Assembly: GCA_034401795.1 (NCBI GenBank)
Contig: CM067372.1
Location: 14,084,940 to 14,148,939 of the forward strand
Source of the DNA: Chaetoderma sp. LZ-2023a
Lineage: Eukaryota > Mollusca > Caudofoveata > Chaetodermatida > Chaetodermatidae
Length of the DNA stretch: 64,000 nt
Reading direction: 5' to 3'
The stretch's first letter is position 1; each line of letters starts with the position of its first letter. The notes below the pieces were generated by a model. It did not search any database and had not been told where the DNA came from. It worked only from the letters and a program-made list of their open reading frames with translations. The position numbers and the translations under genes are program-made. Below are positions 11,961 through 23,167 of the stretch, piece after piece.

Positions 11961-12573
11961 ATAAAGGGAGTCCTCTCTTAGAAACGGGCGATCTAGACAC
12001 AACCTTAACGACCGGAACCACCGTAAAACTGGCATTAGCATAAGGTCTGGCCTTATGGACGTCGGTTTCAGCCGACGCCACCACTGCTTGAGGGTTATGC
12101 CCGTCACCCTCAAGCCTTATGTGGATTTTATCTAGTGCACTGCTCGAGCACACCTTCAAGAGCTTGGATGCTCTTGACTTCTGCTTTGGTGACACTAAAA
12201 CCTGCCTAGAGGTAGAGGGACCGGCTTCCCCCATTTGCGGGAACGCCCGCTAGCCTTCGGGCTATCCTCCGAACTTGAAGAACTTTCTTGCTTTTTGGCC
12301 TCCTTAATAGCAGAAGATATTCGCTCATCGAGAGATTTAGTCAGCACCGAGGCAAAAGATTCGAACCTCGCAAAAAGCGCCATCACGGCGTCCAAATTTC
12401 CCGACGAGTTTCCCCCCCTCCGTTGCTACCGATAACGGAACAGAGGATTGAGCAAAGGAAACAGCCTTTGCCTTGCTAGCAACAGAGGAAGGGGAAGGAC
12501 GACCAGAGGGCAGCGATTGTTTAACAGACAAATCTTTTAAAAAAATGCTTTCGCTACCGAAACCGGCCATCAT
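11704..12573 (-). pseudogene. DIRS copy B gag-like remnant
   Basis: Overlapping frames read MDAVMALFARFESFASVLTK, SSSSEDSPKASGRSRKWGKP, then GEAGPSTSRQVLVSPKQKSR and EGDGHNPQAVVASAETD. It is the counterpart of 5137-5900. A basic and Ser-rich N-terminal half is followed by the CCGGAA-rich tail. Frame changes occur near 12200 and 12370. Assigned as gag from its position next to the 5' terminal repeat. Confidence 0.65.
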
Positions 12574-13159
12574 TTACAAATTCCACACATAGCATTGGGT
12601 GTACAGGATGTACACTTCGCACAGACGTGCCCGGCGAACTCGAGAGTGATGACGATCACATTTTGACGATGAACATTTTGCCTTATCTGACAATTTCACT
12701 GACTCCTAAAAACGAAAAAAAACATAACAATGAAACATACCGCTCAAACTCGAAAGCAAGAGACACCCTAAATTCAGTTCCTAATGGCGGGAAAGTTCAA
12801 ATTTCCTGACAAGAAACTTTCAAGGGATATTTTATGATAATCCTTATAATGCACTAGAAATAACTTCGTTACAGGCTCTAGAAATGGACTGGACATTATT
12901 AATGATGATGATGAATTAAGGATAGGCATAATAATCAAAATAACACGAAGCAAAACGATCTTCACGAAAACCGGTAATATATAAAATTCGTCTATAAGAT
13001 ACCGTATAAACACAATTATACTTCCTAGACGTAATTTAGGGAGGATTGACTTCATATTGGGCATGTTTCTCCGAGATATAAAGTCAAAGGTATCACTGAC
13101 ACAGCGCAAAACACAAAAACTTATACAAATATTTTTAGACAACTATTCTGCATGCAGAA

Positions 13160-13450
13160 TAATTGAAAAGTGAATCTGTTTCCTATTCGGGATCTAATGC
13201 GCATGCGCGAGCGCGCTTAGCGACAAGCGTCACTATGAGGTGAGTATAGACTGGTGCCAGTCTATACCTGATGGTAGGCTGGAGATGGGACTCAACCAGT
13301 AGCCTGGTTGAGGGTCCATAGGAATAGATTAGGCATGCGGAGGTGTGTATGCAGGCATAAAAATCTTATTCTGATAGCAAAATGCAGATAATTGATTTAG
13401 CAAGTAGTGATTGAACGGTAATGGATGTTTTTGTGGTGTAATAACAACCA
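13160..13450. repeat. DIRS copy B right inverted terminal repeat
   Basis: Same sequence as the right end of copy A (6130-6410) and inverse of 7268-7590; ends GGTGTAATAACAACC. Confidence 0.9.
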
Positions 13451-13488
13451 AGGATCACAAGGTTAATAATTGTATTGTTAGCTTTTAC

Positions 13489-13738
13489 CTAAGAGGTCAA
13501 CTGAGTTTTGTGTGGAAGCGTGTTGGGCTCCGATTGCTGAAGTGTGTGGTGGTGCTCTGATGGTTGAAGCATATGGCGCTCTGATGGTTGAAGCGATGAA
13601 TGGTTGATAAGCAGGAGGCTGGGAGACAGCTTGAGATACGGGGAATGTATGGTTAGAAGGAGCGTAGCTTTGTCCTGTGTGGAGGAGTGGAACAGGCTCT
13701 GGATGTGTACTGGGAATGAGACCAGGATTTGTGCTCAG
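13489..13738 (-). CDS. GGA: GGA exon: proline/serine-rich hinge with DLL motif
   Basis: Eighty-three codons rich in Pro, Ser, Ala, His and Gln, ending QNSVDLLG. A repeated IASTIRAPY/YASTIRAPP pair is visible. The terminal DLL resembles the clathrin-binding or DLDLL motifs in GGA hinges. The acceptor is TTTTTCAG and the donor GTAAAA; it ends in phase 1. A DIRS element ends only about 38 bp downstream of the donor. The ear-domain exons that should follow are not in the window. Confidence 0.8.
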
Positions 13739-14039
13739 CTGAAAAATTGCAGATAATAATTATATAAATATTAATGCACTAATCAGCAATATTAGGTGAA
13801 GGCTCCTGCATTGAGAGCGGCTGAAAAACATCCGTTATACCAAAACATACCTTGTCTGATTTTTCGCCTCTGAAATCAATCATATTATTATGTACATGAC
13901 TAAACAGGATTAATTCATTATTTAACTAGTCTGTTCAACTTTAAACAATTATTTATTTAACTCCTCTAGTCAGCGTTAGTGGTCTGATTGCTACAATCCA
14001 GCAACAAATGTAATTTCAAAGGAGAGTAACTCTGGAAAG

Positions 14040-14128
14040 CTGAATATTTTGAAAACAATTTGACTGAAAGTTGTTAGTGAGTAAGCTACCAACAACTTGC
14101 AGTCAAATTTCCTTTAAGATATTCAACA
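14040..14128. repeat. Hairpin repeat family A
   Basis: Near-palindrome of the form TGAATATTTTGAAAA..TTTGACTG..AAAGTTGTTgg/loop followed by its reverse complement ending AATATTCAACA. The same family recurs at many places in the window. Confidence 0.85.
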
Positions 14129-14204
14129 GGTGAGGTTATGTACCCTGGAATATGTTGTTAGCAAAATTTCTGCAGTCAGATGGTTAAAGCTAACAGTTCA
14201 GCTT

Positions 14205-14460
14205 TATCCCATTATTTAACATGTCAGTTCAGCTTTATCCCATTTTTTAACATGTCAGTTCAGCTTTATCCCATTATTTAACATGTCAGTTCAGCTTTAT
14301 CCCATTTTTAACATGTCAGTTCAGCTTTATCCCATTATTTAACGTCAGTTCAGCTTTATTTCTTATTTATCTATCTTGTCACTTCGGCTTTATCCCATTA
14401 TTTAACATGTCAGTTCAGCTTTATTTCTGATTTATTTATCTTGCCACTTCAGCTTTAACT
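14205..14460. repeat. Minisatellite, unit about 33 bp
   Basis: About eight imperfect copies of CAGTTCAGCTTTATCCCATT followed by ATTTAACATGT; the last copies diverge. Confidence 0.9.
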
Positions 14461-14561
14461 AGTACTTAGATCACTCCTCTATTCAGCGTAGGCCTATTTT
14501 TATAGCATCACCAGCTCGGCTCTTAATGAAGCAAACTTCAGATTCAGGGATTTAACAAGAG

Positions 14562-15370
14562 GCCAAAATAGCCGGTATCCCTCACAGCAGAAAAGGCGCT
14601 AAATCAGTGATTATCCATTCAGCAGTAAAAATGTTAATCAGTGAACGACCATTCTAACATTCCAAATAGTTAGCGACGCTATCAGTTTAGGTCGAAAGTG
14701 ATGAAATAAAGTTTTTCTAAATATTTTCTCAAATTCACTGCAAGTGTCAACCAGCTGATCTGGAATCACTTTGGTTGCTATAGATCCCACGGTCCAGGAG
14801 AACAAGCTGGTAGAAGCATTAAAGACAAATCCAAGATAGCCACAAAAGCAGTTGCTGTATATTTTGTGACACGCAAATTAGAATTTAAGAAGCCAAATAA
14901 CATATGTTTGCCATCAAGATCCAGCACAAACAAAACTGTAAAATGGCCACCTAAATGTTCAAATTTTATTGGTCTTTGACGAACAGGTTTTCCCGTGAAT
15001 ACAATTGAATGGCCCTAAGTCCATAATCATATTTATAAAATCCATTTATCATTTCAGGAGAAGCTAATCAAGTGGGATGCCTCATGAACAAAATCACTTC
15101 TGCCCTTTCCATAAATGTCATTTCTGGAGTTTCACATTAATCAGTTCAGCAGTTTCCTTTCACAGATGTTTAAAAGCATTCCTAAAAATAGCACAAAATC
15201 CTAGATGGCCCACCTAAATCAACCAAGGTGTTTCTGTCAAACAATCATGGATCTCTATGCTCTAAAGATGCTTCCTGTTAAATTTAATTGAAATCGGCCC
15301 AGCGGTTCTTCAGTTGGTTAAAGGAAATAGTTGATAGATAGACGCAATGACATACGCTAACTAGGCGTTT
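14562..15370 (+). mobile_element. Composite dispersed repeat family X, copy 1
   Basis: Begins ACAAGAGGCCAAAATAGCCG and contains the family segments GGTTTTCCCGTGAA..GGCCCTAAGTCCATAATCAT and GATGCTTCC..ATTGAAATCG found in copies 2-4. No ORF. It is a non-autonomous repeat of unknown class. Confidence 0.65.
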
Positions 15371-16067
15371 TCTGTCCAACTCACCAATGAATTAACACCA
15401 ACATCACCCAGAATGGCTCAATTCAGTTCAGCTTTAACTATAGCCTATTTTTATAGCGGCCAGAATGGCTTGGCTTCATCAATGGATTTCAATATCTGAC
15501 ACGATTGTTCAACATGTATTCCTTAGCAACTCGTTTAAGTAGGAACACCCCCTTCATACATATTATATTACCAATATTGAGCAAGTTACACACACGGTTA
15601 CTCTAAAATATGCATGTGTCTCTTCAGTTTGTTAAATCAACATCCTTTCAAATTTAGTGAAACACAAAATAAATTACATGCAAAGTAGCAAGTTATAATT
15701 GCCCTTTCAAATTTTAGCTATGCCCCGCCCATCTCTATCTAAGCGCCACCCACAACTCGCTCATGTTGGGATCAATCAATCTCTGAACTTCCTGACTATC
15801 AATTTCCAGAAAACTGTACAGGTAAGCAAAATATCCAACAGCATGTTTATTAAATAGTACAGACATTCAATTCTTACGTGTGAGACTATTAAGAGTTAAA
15901 GACGGGTCTAATAGAATCATTTATGACGTAATGATTATGATGTCATCCTACACGCCGTTTAGCTGAGTATGACGTCAGGTCATCGATGGATACTCTAGAA
16001 AGGTGAATTCAATGACTGGCTGCTGCAAGCCACCAGACAATAATTTCCATGAGGTTTAACTGGCCCT
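15371..16067. other. Intronic sequence, nothing recognised
   Basis: AT-rich with no conserved coding sequence or clear repeat structure visible. Confidence 0.5.
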
Positions 16068-16158
16068 GCTGAATATTTTGGGGAAAAAATTGATTGAAAG
16101 TTGTTGGTGGCTTAGCTACCAACAACTTTCAGACAAATTGTTTTCAAAACATTCAGCA
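16068..16158. repeat. Hairpin repeat family A
   Basis: Arms TTGACTGAAAG-type (here ATTGATTGAAAGTTGTTGGT) and ACCAACAACTTTCAGACAAA around a short TAGC centre. Confidence 0.9.
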
Positions 16159-16353
16159 TATGCAGAGTTAAACCCAATGCAAAATGTAGTCTGTAGAAAT
16201 TCAGCAGACAGACAGCTAAATTCTTTGGAACATACATTGTGGTTTTATTACAAATTTACAAGAAATTCCGAAAAGAAGAGCTTCAGGGAGATGTTGAAGA
16301 CTGATTTATCTGAGTGCATGAGTACTTAGCTGCGTGAAGCCGTGAATACTTAC

Positions 16354-16448
16354 TGTGTTAGAAGCCTGTGTATAATTGGCAAAGATGTCGCTAAGATCCT
16401 CTAGATGGTTGTTTTGGTTTATCACAACACCATTAGAATCAGATAATC
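16354..16448 (-). CDS. GGA: GGA exon: hinge
   Basis: Encodes GLSDSNGVVINQNNHLEDLS and then DIFANYTQASNT. The acceptor is CTGTTTCAG and the donor GTAAGT. It is poorly conserved, as hinge regions are. Support comes from the two splice sites and from phases that join the flanking exons exactly (phase 1 in, phase 0 out). Confidence 0.8.
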
Positions 16449-16569
16449 CTGAAACAGGAAACACAATGGGAAGGAGGATTATCATGATGCATTCTCTTAC
16501 AAAGCGTTTACATCAATTTATACACAGTTCTGAAGATGAACCCTAATTTCCAAAACTGAGCATGACTAT

Positions 16570-16905
16570 TATCCAAACAAGTTTGGTGACCATATGTGCA
16601 AAATTCTTGAAACTATGACACGGACAAACATTTTCTGTGATATTCAGTCAACCATGAAAAGTAGGTCAGCATGACCTACTTTTCTACTCTGTACACCTTC
16701 TCGCTCAGATGCATCCACATACCAAGTTTGGTGAGCACATGTGCAAGTCTTGAAACTATGCCCCGGACAAACATTTTCTGTGATATTCAGTCGACCATGA
16801 AAAGTATGTCAGCATGACCTACTTTTGATACTCCGCACACCTTCTCCCTAAGATGCATCCACATACCAAGTTTGGTGACCATATGTGAAAAAGTCTTGAA
16901 CCCTC
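16570..16905. repeat. Tandem duplication, period about 145 bp
   Basis: CCAAGTTTGGTGA(C/G)CA(C/T)ATGTG, GACAAACATTTTCTGTGATA and GTCAGCATGACCTACTTTT each recur at about 145-bp spacing, giving a little over two units. Each unit holds a small palindrome AAGTAGGTCAgcaTGACCTACTT. Confidence 0.85.
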
Positions 16906-17690
16906 TTCCCTATCACCCACCTGCCCTTAAGCCTTCCGGACATATTTTAAATACTTTCTATTTAATTCTCCGATTGGATGGTGTATGTCACACACCACTT
17001 GGATAACCAAGTCCAGCCATCCTTCGTTTTCCACATGGCACAACAAAAACTAAGACGTGAACAAATGCTAACACATTCAAAGCAAAACAATTAGATCACA
17101 AACCCACTATCACATACAACGTATGATGAATGACAGCATGAAGGACCAGATGGACATATGGATAAATGGGTAGACGAACAAGATAGAAAGCATGGATTGA
17201 GCAGATGGTATGAATGGAAGAATAAGAGTGGATAGATAAATGAATGATAGAACTAGACAATGTACATCAGATGAACGATCACACACAAACACGCATACAC
17301 ACACCTCCCCCAACAAATGGCAGCCATTCACTAAACCGTTTGCCACAGTGATTGACAGATAGATTGTACTGACAGGCAAATAGACAAACCAATGAAATGA
17401 ATCCATCAATTAGAAGTGAAGTTATTGAGTGAAAACCAAATGCATGTCCATTTTTGACGGGTTTTAAGTATTTCAAGGGAGATAACTACCGATGGATCTG
17501 GACGCGTTTGGTTTAAACGCAATCTGCTCCGACGGCATGCCAATAGGAGTTGAGATACTAAATTTGAAATGAAGCCATCCATCATAAGTGAAGTTATTGA
17601 GCGAAAAATGAATGCTCAGGCAGACGGACACAAGCGAAAGCATAATAGGGGGGGGGGGGGGGGGGGGGGGAGAAACAGATAATGAATGAA
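16906..17690. other. Intronic sequence with G homopolymer
   Basis: No gene. Contains degenerate GATGGA/GAATGA repeats (17100-17260), two related segments around GAAGTTATTGAG (17418 and 17588), and about 22 consecutive G at 17650-17671. Confidence 0.6.
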
Positions 17691-17691
17691 T

Positions 17692-17957
17692 GCACAGCTG
17701 ATGTCTAAGCTTATTTACCTAACACTACTAGATTCCCAAGCTTATTTACTTAAGGAGCTACATGTCTAAGCTTATTTACCTAAAGCTACTAGAAACTCAA
17801 TATTATTTACCTAAACCAGCTAGATGTCTAATCTTATTTACCTAAACTAGCTAGATGTCTAATCTTATTTACCTAAACCAGCTAGATGTCTAATCTTATT
17901 TACCTAAACCAGCTAGATGTCTAATCTTATTTACCTAAACCAGCTAGATGTCTAACT
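17692..17957. repeat. Minisatellite with TTATTTACCTAA core, left part
   Basis: About eight units of roughly 32 bp (CTTATTTACCTAAACCAGCT followed by AGATGTCTAAT). Shares its core with the array at 18950-20160, so the two look like one array split by an insertion. Confidence 0.9.
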
Positions 17958-18955
17958 AGAGCTGTGCTCAAAATGGTCCAGCTGCTCATGATGTCGTTTT
18001 GCAAATGAAAATGATATCTTTCGTTAGACCTGCATATATTGCTATAAAAAGTTGAAATCGATTCTCTAAAATTGTTTTAGACAATACCACGAAAATTTAA
18101 CACAATTTCCCATTATAGATTCTTGCTGCCTTACGATTATACTTAATGTATACCTCATAATTATCATCGTGGGAGTGAAATTATTAAATGGGGCCGCCTA
18201 AATATTGCGCATGCTTTAATAAAGCTCATTTATTACATAAAAGTTCGTTCCAGATTTGACAGAAAATGTCATTGCAAAAAGATATAAATCACATGATAAT
18301 CCACTAAGGATGAATTTAGGTCGTCACTCTCACATTACTTGAGTAGTGCAAAAATGTAAATATCTGTACCCGGTAGGTACTTTCGCCGACACATTTAAAT
18401 AGGAGGGTATAATCGAGTACCTACCCAAGTAGCTATGAGAGTGACAGCTCAAAGTTACACTATGGCCTATGCTATGATCTAAATTTCCGCTATGAAGAGA
18501 AAACTAGGTTGGCATTGACTAACTTCACATACTAGCCAATGAAAGTGTAGGAAGAAGAGGAAGAACACTGTGAACATGTGCACTTTCATGTGCAGTTGTG
18601 CCAGTGTGTTCTTTTTTCGATAATTTTCATTCATGACAGAAGAGTTTACTGTATTTTTTAATCAATCGCATCATACTAGCCAATCAAAATGTAAGAGGAG
18701 CATAACTAGAAGAGAGCATCTAGAACATTATGCAAAAATAAATACCTTGCAACAATGGATGCTAGCGATCTTTTTGATACATATGGCGTGCTAAAATTGA
18801 GGTGCTTTAGATAAATAACACTGACTTTGGGTGTAATTAAGCACCAGTAAATTCATATAACATCAGTTAAACCAGCGAGGACGAAATAAATACTGTTGGT
18901 TCATTAGAAATTTGCTCGTCAACGAAATATGGTATCTTTGAATTTTTCACCTGTG
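17958..18955. mobile_element. Non-autonomous insertion splitting the minisatellite
   Basis: Contains GCATGCTTTAATAAAG, TAAATATTGCGCAT and GAGTGAAATTATTAA, which match the interior of the hAT-type element at 38841-39993 (39040-39340) in the same orientation. It has no ORF. Its termini were not resolved. Confidence 0.6.
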
Positions 18956-20160
18956 CCTAAGTTTATTTACTTTAGGGAGCTAGACACCTCCCCACGCTTA
19001 TTTACCGAGTAACTAGATACCTACCATTATTTACCCAAACGCAACAATATGCCTAAGCTTATTTACCTAATGCAGCCTAAGCTTATTTACCTAAAGCAGC
19101 TAGATGCAGAAGCCTACGCTTATTTACCTAAAGCAGCTAGATGTAGAAGCCTAAGCTTATTTACCTAAAGCAGCTAGATGTAGAAGCCTAAGCTTATTTA
19201 CCTAAAGCAGCTAGATGCTGAAGCCTAAGCTTATTTACCTAAAGCAGCTAGATGTAGAAGCCTAAACTTATTTACCTAAAGCAGCTAGAAGCTTAAGCTT
19301 AGTTACCTAATGAAGCCTAAGCTTATTTACCTAATGAAGCCTAAGCTTATTTACCTAAAGCAGCTAGATGTAGAAGCCTAAGCTTACTTACCTAATGAAG
19401 CCTAAGCTTATTTACCTAATGCAGCCTAAGCTTATTTACCTAAAGCAGCTAGATGTGGAAGCCTAAGCTTATTTACCCAATGCAGCTAGAAGCTTAAGCT
19501 TATTTACCTAATGAAACCTAAGCTTATTTACATAAAGCAGCTAGATATAGAAGCCTAAGCTTATTTACCCAATGCAGCTAGAAGCTTAAGCTTATTTACC
19601 TAAAGCAGCTAGATGTAGAAGCTTAAGCTTATTTACCCAATGCAGCTAGAAGCTTAAGCTTATTTACCTAATGAAGCCTAAGCTTAATTACCTAAAGCAG
19701 CTAGATGTAGAAGCCTAAGCTTATTTACCCAATGCAGCTAGAAGCTTAAGCTTATTTACCTAATGAAGCATAAGCTTATTTACCTAAAGCAGCTAGATGT
19801 AGAAGCCTAAGCTTATTTACCCAATGCAGCTAGAAGCTTAAGCTTATTTACCTAATGAAGCCTAATCTTATTTACCTAAAGCAGCTAGATGTAGAAGTCT
19901 AAGCTTATTTACCCAATGCAGCTAGAAGCTTAAGCTTATTTACCTAAAGCAGCTAGATGTAGAAGCCTAAGCTTATTTACCCAATGCAGCTAGAAGCTTA
20001 AGCTTATTTACCTAAAGCAGCTAGATGTAGAAGCCTAAGCTTATTTACCCAATGCAGCTAGAAGCTTAAGCTTATTTACCTAATGAAGCCTAAGCTTATT
20101 TACCTAAAGCAGCTAGATGTAGAAGTCTAAGCTTATTTACCTAAAGCAGCTAGTTGTTTA
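18950..20160. repeat. Minisatellite with AAGCTTATTTACCTAA core
   Basis: Several dozen units alternating between short (CTAATGAAGC) and longer (CTAAAGCAGCTAGATGTAGA) forms, each with CTTATTTACC. Read on the minus strand (GGA sense) every unit carries AGGTAAATAAG. The array ends about 25 bp from the donor of the GGA exon at 20186. Confidence 0.95.
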
Positions 20161-20185
20161 TCTAAAATCTCCTGACTAGATTTAC

Positions 20186-20248
20186 CCTCCATTTCTTCTC
20201 TCCCAGGTGAATCAAAGTTCAAGTCTAACAATGACTGGTCAGCTCCTT
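20186..20248 (-). CDS. GGA: GGA exon: start of hinge
   Basis: Twenty-one codons including EGADQSLLDLNFDSPGREEM. The LLDLNFD core resembles the LLDL/LIDL segment that opens the GGA hinge. Phase 1 at both ends fits both neighbours. The donor is GTAAAT, and a minisatellite whose units carry the same GTAAAT begins within about 30 bp downstream. Confidence 0.85.
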
Positions 20249-20529
20249 CTGAAATACAAGAAAACAAACATTGAGCAAGAATAGTACACACATCAAAACA
20301 AAACATACATGTTCAATCAGCATAGATCACACTAATGGTGAAATGTTAACGAGGCTATAGGTCTGAGCTAGAAAGAAATTGAGGAAATATTCACTATTTT
20401 TTTTGTAATATAATAGCATTGGCGTCTTATTACTACATATTAATCTTCATACACAAAATTGTGTCTGTCTCGCTCATATTTGTTATTATATGCTGGGGTT
20501 TTTTTGAAACTATAGTACAATATATATAT

Positions 20530-20572
<43 letters not shown>

Positions 20573-20851
20573 GCAGCAGTTCAAATTACGTGAATGGAAA
20601 GAATGGTAAATATGTCTACAAAGTAAAGCCAGCTCCAGACACCGATACTAGGACTCAAAATTATTCAAGTCTACCAGCATCATAACATTGAGGATGCGAG
20701 AAACAAAAATTTATAGCAATGAGATCAAAGAAATCAGTTTCTGCCATACAAGTTCTAACAAACTCATTCATCAGTCTCTCTGTCTGTCCATCAATCTGTC
20801 TTGGTGTTGCGGCTCAGTATGTCATTTCTATTACCACATATATTATCTTAC
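20249..20851. other. GGA intron with TA microsatellite
   Basis: Contains a (TA)n tract at about 20520-20568. No gene recognised. Confidence 0.7.
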
Positions 20852-20929
20852 CTGCTGTTATTTTCTCTACTTGTTCTTTGTACTGATTCATTACACGCAT
20901 AACCGTGTCATTCACCTCCAAAATCTCAG
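20852..20929 (-). CDS. GGA: GGA exon: end of GAT bundle
   Basis: Reads (T)EILEVNDTVMRVMNQYKEQV and then EKITAG, the last GAT helix (the ILQANDNL..VIN.YK region of known GGAs). The acceptor is ATATTTCAG and the donor GTAAGA. The acceptor and the first 35 bases of this exon are duplicated in tandem upstream, at 21031-21166. Confidence 0.92.
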
Positions 20930-21166
20930 CTGAAATATACAGAAATTATACAGTAACCCAGGGCCGAGTAGATGTGGCAGCATAATACAAGATCACAGGA
21001 AGGGTATATGGTCGCAAGTCAGAAGTTGGTACGCATAACCGTGTCATTCACCTCCAAAATCTCAGCTGAAATATACAGAAATTATACAGTAACCCAGGGC
21101 CGAGTAGATGTGGCAGCATAATACAAGATCACAGGAAGGGTATATGGTCACAAGTCAGAAGTTGGT
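20895..21166. repeat. 136-bp tandem duplication spanning a GGA splice acceptor
   Basis: 20895-21030 is repeated at 21031-21166 with one visible difference (GGTCGCAAG versus GGTCACAAG). The unit includes the first 35 bases of the GGA exon at 20852-20929 and its TTTCAG acceptor. Confidence 0.95.
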
Positions 21167-21178
21167 ACCCCATAAATG

Positions 21179-21612
21179 GTGGACTCGTTAGACTTCATAC
21201 ATTTTTCTTGGGTTCAAATTTTATTATCTTTGCTAGTATTGCACCTAAAAAAGAAAGTAAGACATCATAGCACTGCTTATTATCTTCCCCTTCAGCTAAG
21301 ACCATTCCCATGTCATTTGACTTGATAATAAGACAGTTTTCCTCCCATACGTCCACCTATGTAAGAGGTTGACTTGGTGCCAGAGGAGACGGTGGTGGAG
21401 TAATTATTTAAACTTAGATGAACATTGGAGCACAACTCTCTTATTATCAATTCAAATGACATGGGAATGGTCTTATCTGATGGGGAAGATAATAATGAGT
21501 GTTATTATATAGTAGTTCTTTTCTAGGTGCAACCGGGCAACACTTCAAAATATAATAGAATTTGAACCTAAGAAAAATTATATAACGGGTAACGAGTCCA
21601 CAATTTTTTACT
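21179..21612. mobile_element. Foldback element (long inverted repeats)
   Basis: Left arm GTGGACTCGTTA..TTGGGTTCAAATT..TTGCACCTA..TTATCTTCCCC..AGACCATTCCCATGTCATTT is matched in inverse order by AAATGACATGGGAATGGTCT..GGGGAAGATAATAAT..TAGGTGCAA..GAATTTGAACC..TAACGAGTCCAC. The arms are about 150 bp. There is no ORF, so it is probably a MITE-like DNA element. Confidence 0.85.
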
Positions 21613-22374
21613 TATGACCAGGTATCACTCAGACAAATCAGATATCAATTCAGATCGGGAATGTGCACAATTTTTCACTGTGAAAGGAATGCAAAAAAAT
21701 ACATTCTGTAGCATCATATACCGAGAGAAGATTGTACATTAAATTACTTTCCTGCTAATGTTTCCATTGCATACAGGGAAATTAGTCGGAATGTGAGAAC
21801 ACCAATTATATTGAACCTTTTAGTCTAGTTTCGTTCTCAGACCATACTGGTGATGGTGAAACAAACACAAACTGAGGTTGTATACAACTCAATGTATGAT
21901 ATGAATTTGTAAAGACAGTGTAGTGGCTGCAAGACCAAATGTTGAATCGATGAGTGACTATTTGCTGTTTCACGCTGCGTCTGATGGTATAGGTTGTGTT
22001 CAAGAAAATGCTACTAGTTCAGGACACTTGTATTCAGAATGAACCAAAGTTGTTCATGATTATTACTATAATCTCATTAAATCAAACAGGAAAGGTTCTA
22101 TCTTTAAACAGATGGCAGAGGGAGATGTTGTTCTTCCAGTTGGCTGCATTATTTATGTCAGGATAGATTTACTCGAGGACAATGACACCTTTGTGCTCAG
22201 GGTTCATGACCATGAAGATATCAGTTGCTCTATACCTACTCTTGTGAAGCATTTTTTGTACAGCAAAGTGTTTCATATTATTGAAAAACTTCTCTTTTTA
22301 GATACCTTCATTTAGATATGACAAAGTTACATAATTTGACTATTTTGCATTAAGGGTCTCTACTTTTGACAAAT
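21613..22374. other. Intronic sequence, nothing firm
   Basis: Contains a 67-codon open frame at 22112-22315 (+) starting MAEGDVVLPVGCIIYVRIDL. It has no recognisable family and no splice-site support, so it is not called as a gene. Confidence 0.5.
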
Positions 22375-22592
22375 AATGTTAACTCCTAGCACCCTGACAT
22401 CAAAGATTTTATTTTTTTTAAATTGTTTCAAAGACAAATTGATGTATATTTTGGAAACAACTATGATGTTGCTGTGTTACACAGCAGCACTTTTGACCAA
22501 ATTTGTTTCCAAAATGTATGTGCCAATATGTTCACTAGTGTCTCAGTAAAATAGAGAATTTTAACATCAGAGTGGTAAGAGTTAATAATATA
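22375..22592. repeat. Inverted repeat family D
   Basis: Outer ends TTAACTCCTAGCACCCTGACATCA and TAACATCAGAGTGGTAAGAGTTAA are partly inverse, with inner TATATTTTGGAAACAA/TTTGTTTCCAAAATGTA and GTTGCTGTG/CACAGCAGC. A related copy is at 25735-25930. Confidence 0.7.
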
Positions 22593-22934
22593 TATGTGTT
22601 ATTACTGACATTTCCTTATTTTGTAGCTATAATAGAAAATACAATATTATGAACATTTATGAAGAAGTGACCGAGATGGTCACGAAAGCTACACTCAAAC
22701 AATTTCTACATCCCAGAGAGGTAACTAATTTTCCCTTATTAATAATATTATGAACATTTTGCAAAAAACTAGATTCAATTTGGATGGAAAACAAAAAAAT
22801 TATACAGTTACACACAAGAGGTTTTATTGAGAAAATGACAAAAACGTTAAAGCTTTTCAATGCATTCCCAATGTAATGACACATGTTCACATCCACATAT
22901 CTTCACAAATATAATAGATAAACACATTTAGTCT

Positions 22935-23167
22935 TGCCCTGTAGGTGGGGCTCAGAATACACCTTCCGTATCCTCTGCGTGTCGTAAGAGGCGACTAAAG
23001 GAGGTAAGGGTGAGGTAACCCTGACACAAACCTCGAGTGCTGAAGACGGAGGTTCCAGGCCGCACAGCGCACTCTAATAAACCATGGACCCATGCACTTA
23101 ACGCTTATGATCATGTCGATAGTCACTTACAGGACTGGCGGTATGATCAGCGAACGAAAAGAAGAAG
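22935..23167 (+). mobile_element. SINE copy 1 with 14-bp target duplication
   Basis: Shares with 46159-46383 the segments CCCTGTAGGTGGGGCT, CTCTGCGTGTCGTAAGAGGC, GAGGTTCCAGGCCGCA and GGCGGTATGATCA..CGAACGAAAAG. Flanked by the direct repeat AACACATTTAGTCT at 22921-22934 and 23168-23181. It ends in a short GAA-repeat tail. GGTTCCAGGCC resembles a Pol III B box. The target duplication and tail support retroposition. Confidence 0.85.

Larger units (their letters stand above)
7268..13450 (-). mobile_element. DIRS retrotransposon lineage B, copy B
   Basis: Inverted terminal repeats (7268-7590 and 13160-13450) flank decayed gag, a methylase-like segment and tyrosine-recombinase remnants, all on the minus strand. 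An internal complementary region at 7665-7795 joins the complements of both outer ends. That layout is diagnostic of DIRS-type elements, which replicate through a circular intermediate. Reverse transcriptase was not found; roughly 9.7-11 kb holds unrecognised sequence and a LINE-like scrap. The left end overlaps a C/G homopolymer, so that boundary is uncertain by several bases. It is inserted about 38 bp downstream of a GGA donor site. Confidence 0.88.

Noticed and set aside
21031-21065. Additional GGA exon
   Set aside because: It is the duplicated head of the exon at 20852-20929 and has no donor.
22112-22315. 67-codon plus-strand frame starting MAEGDVV
   Set aside because: No homology recognised, no splice signals fitting GGA, opposite strand to the host gene.
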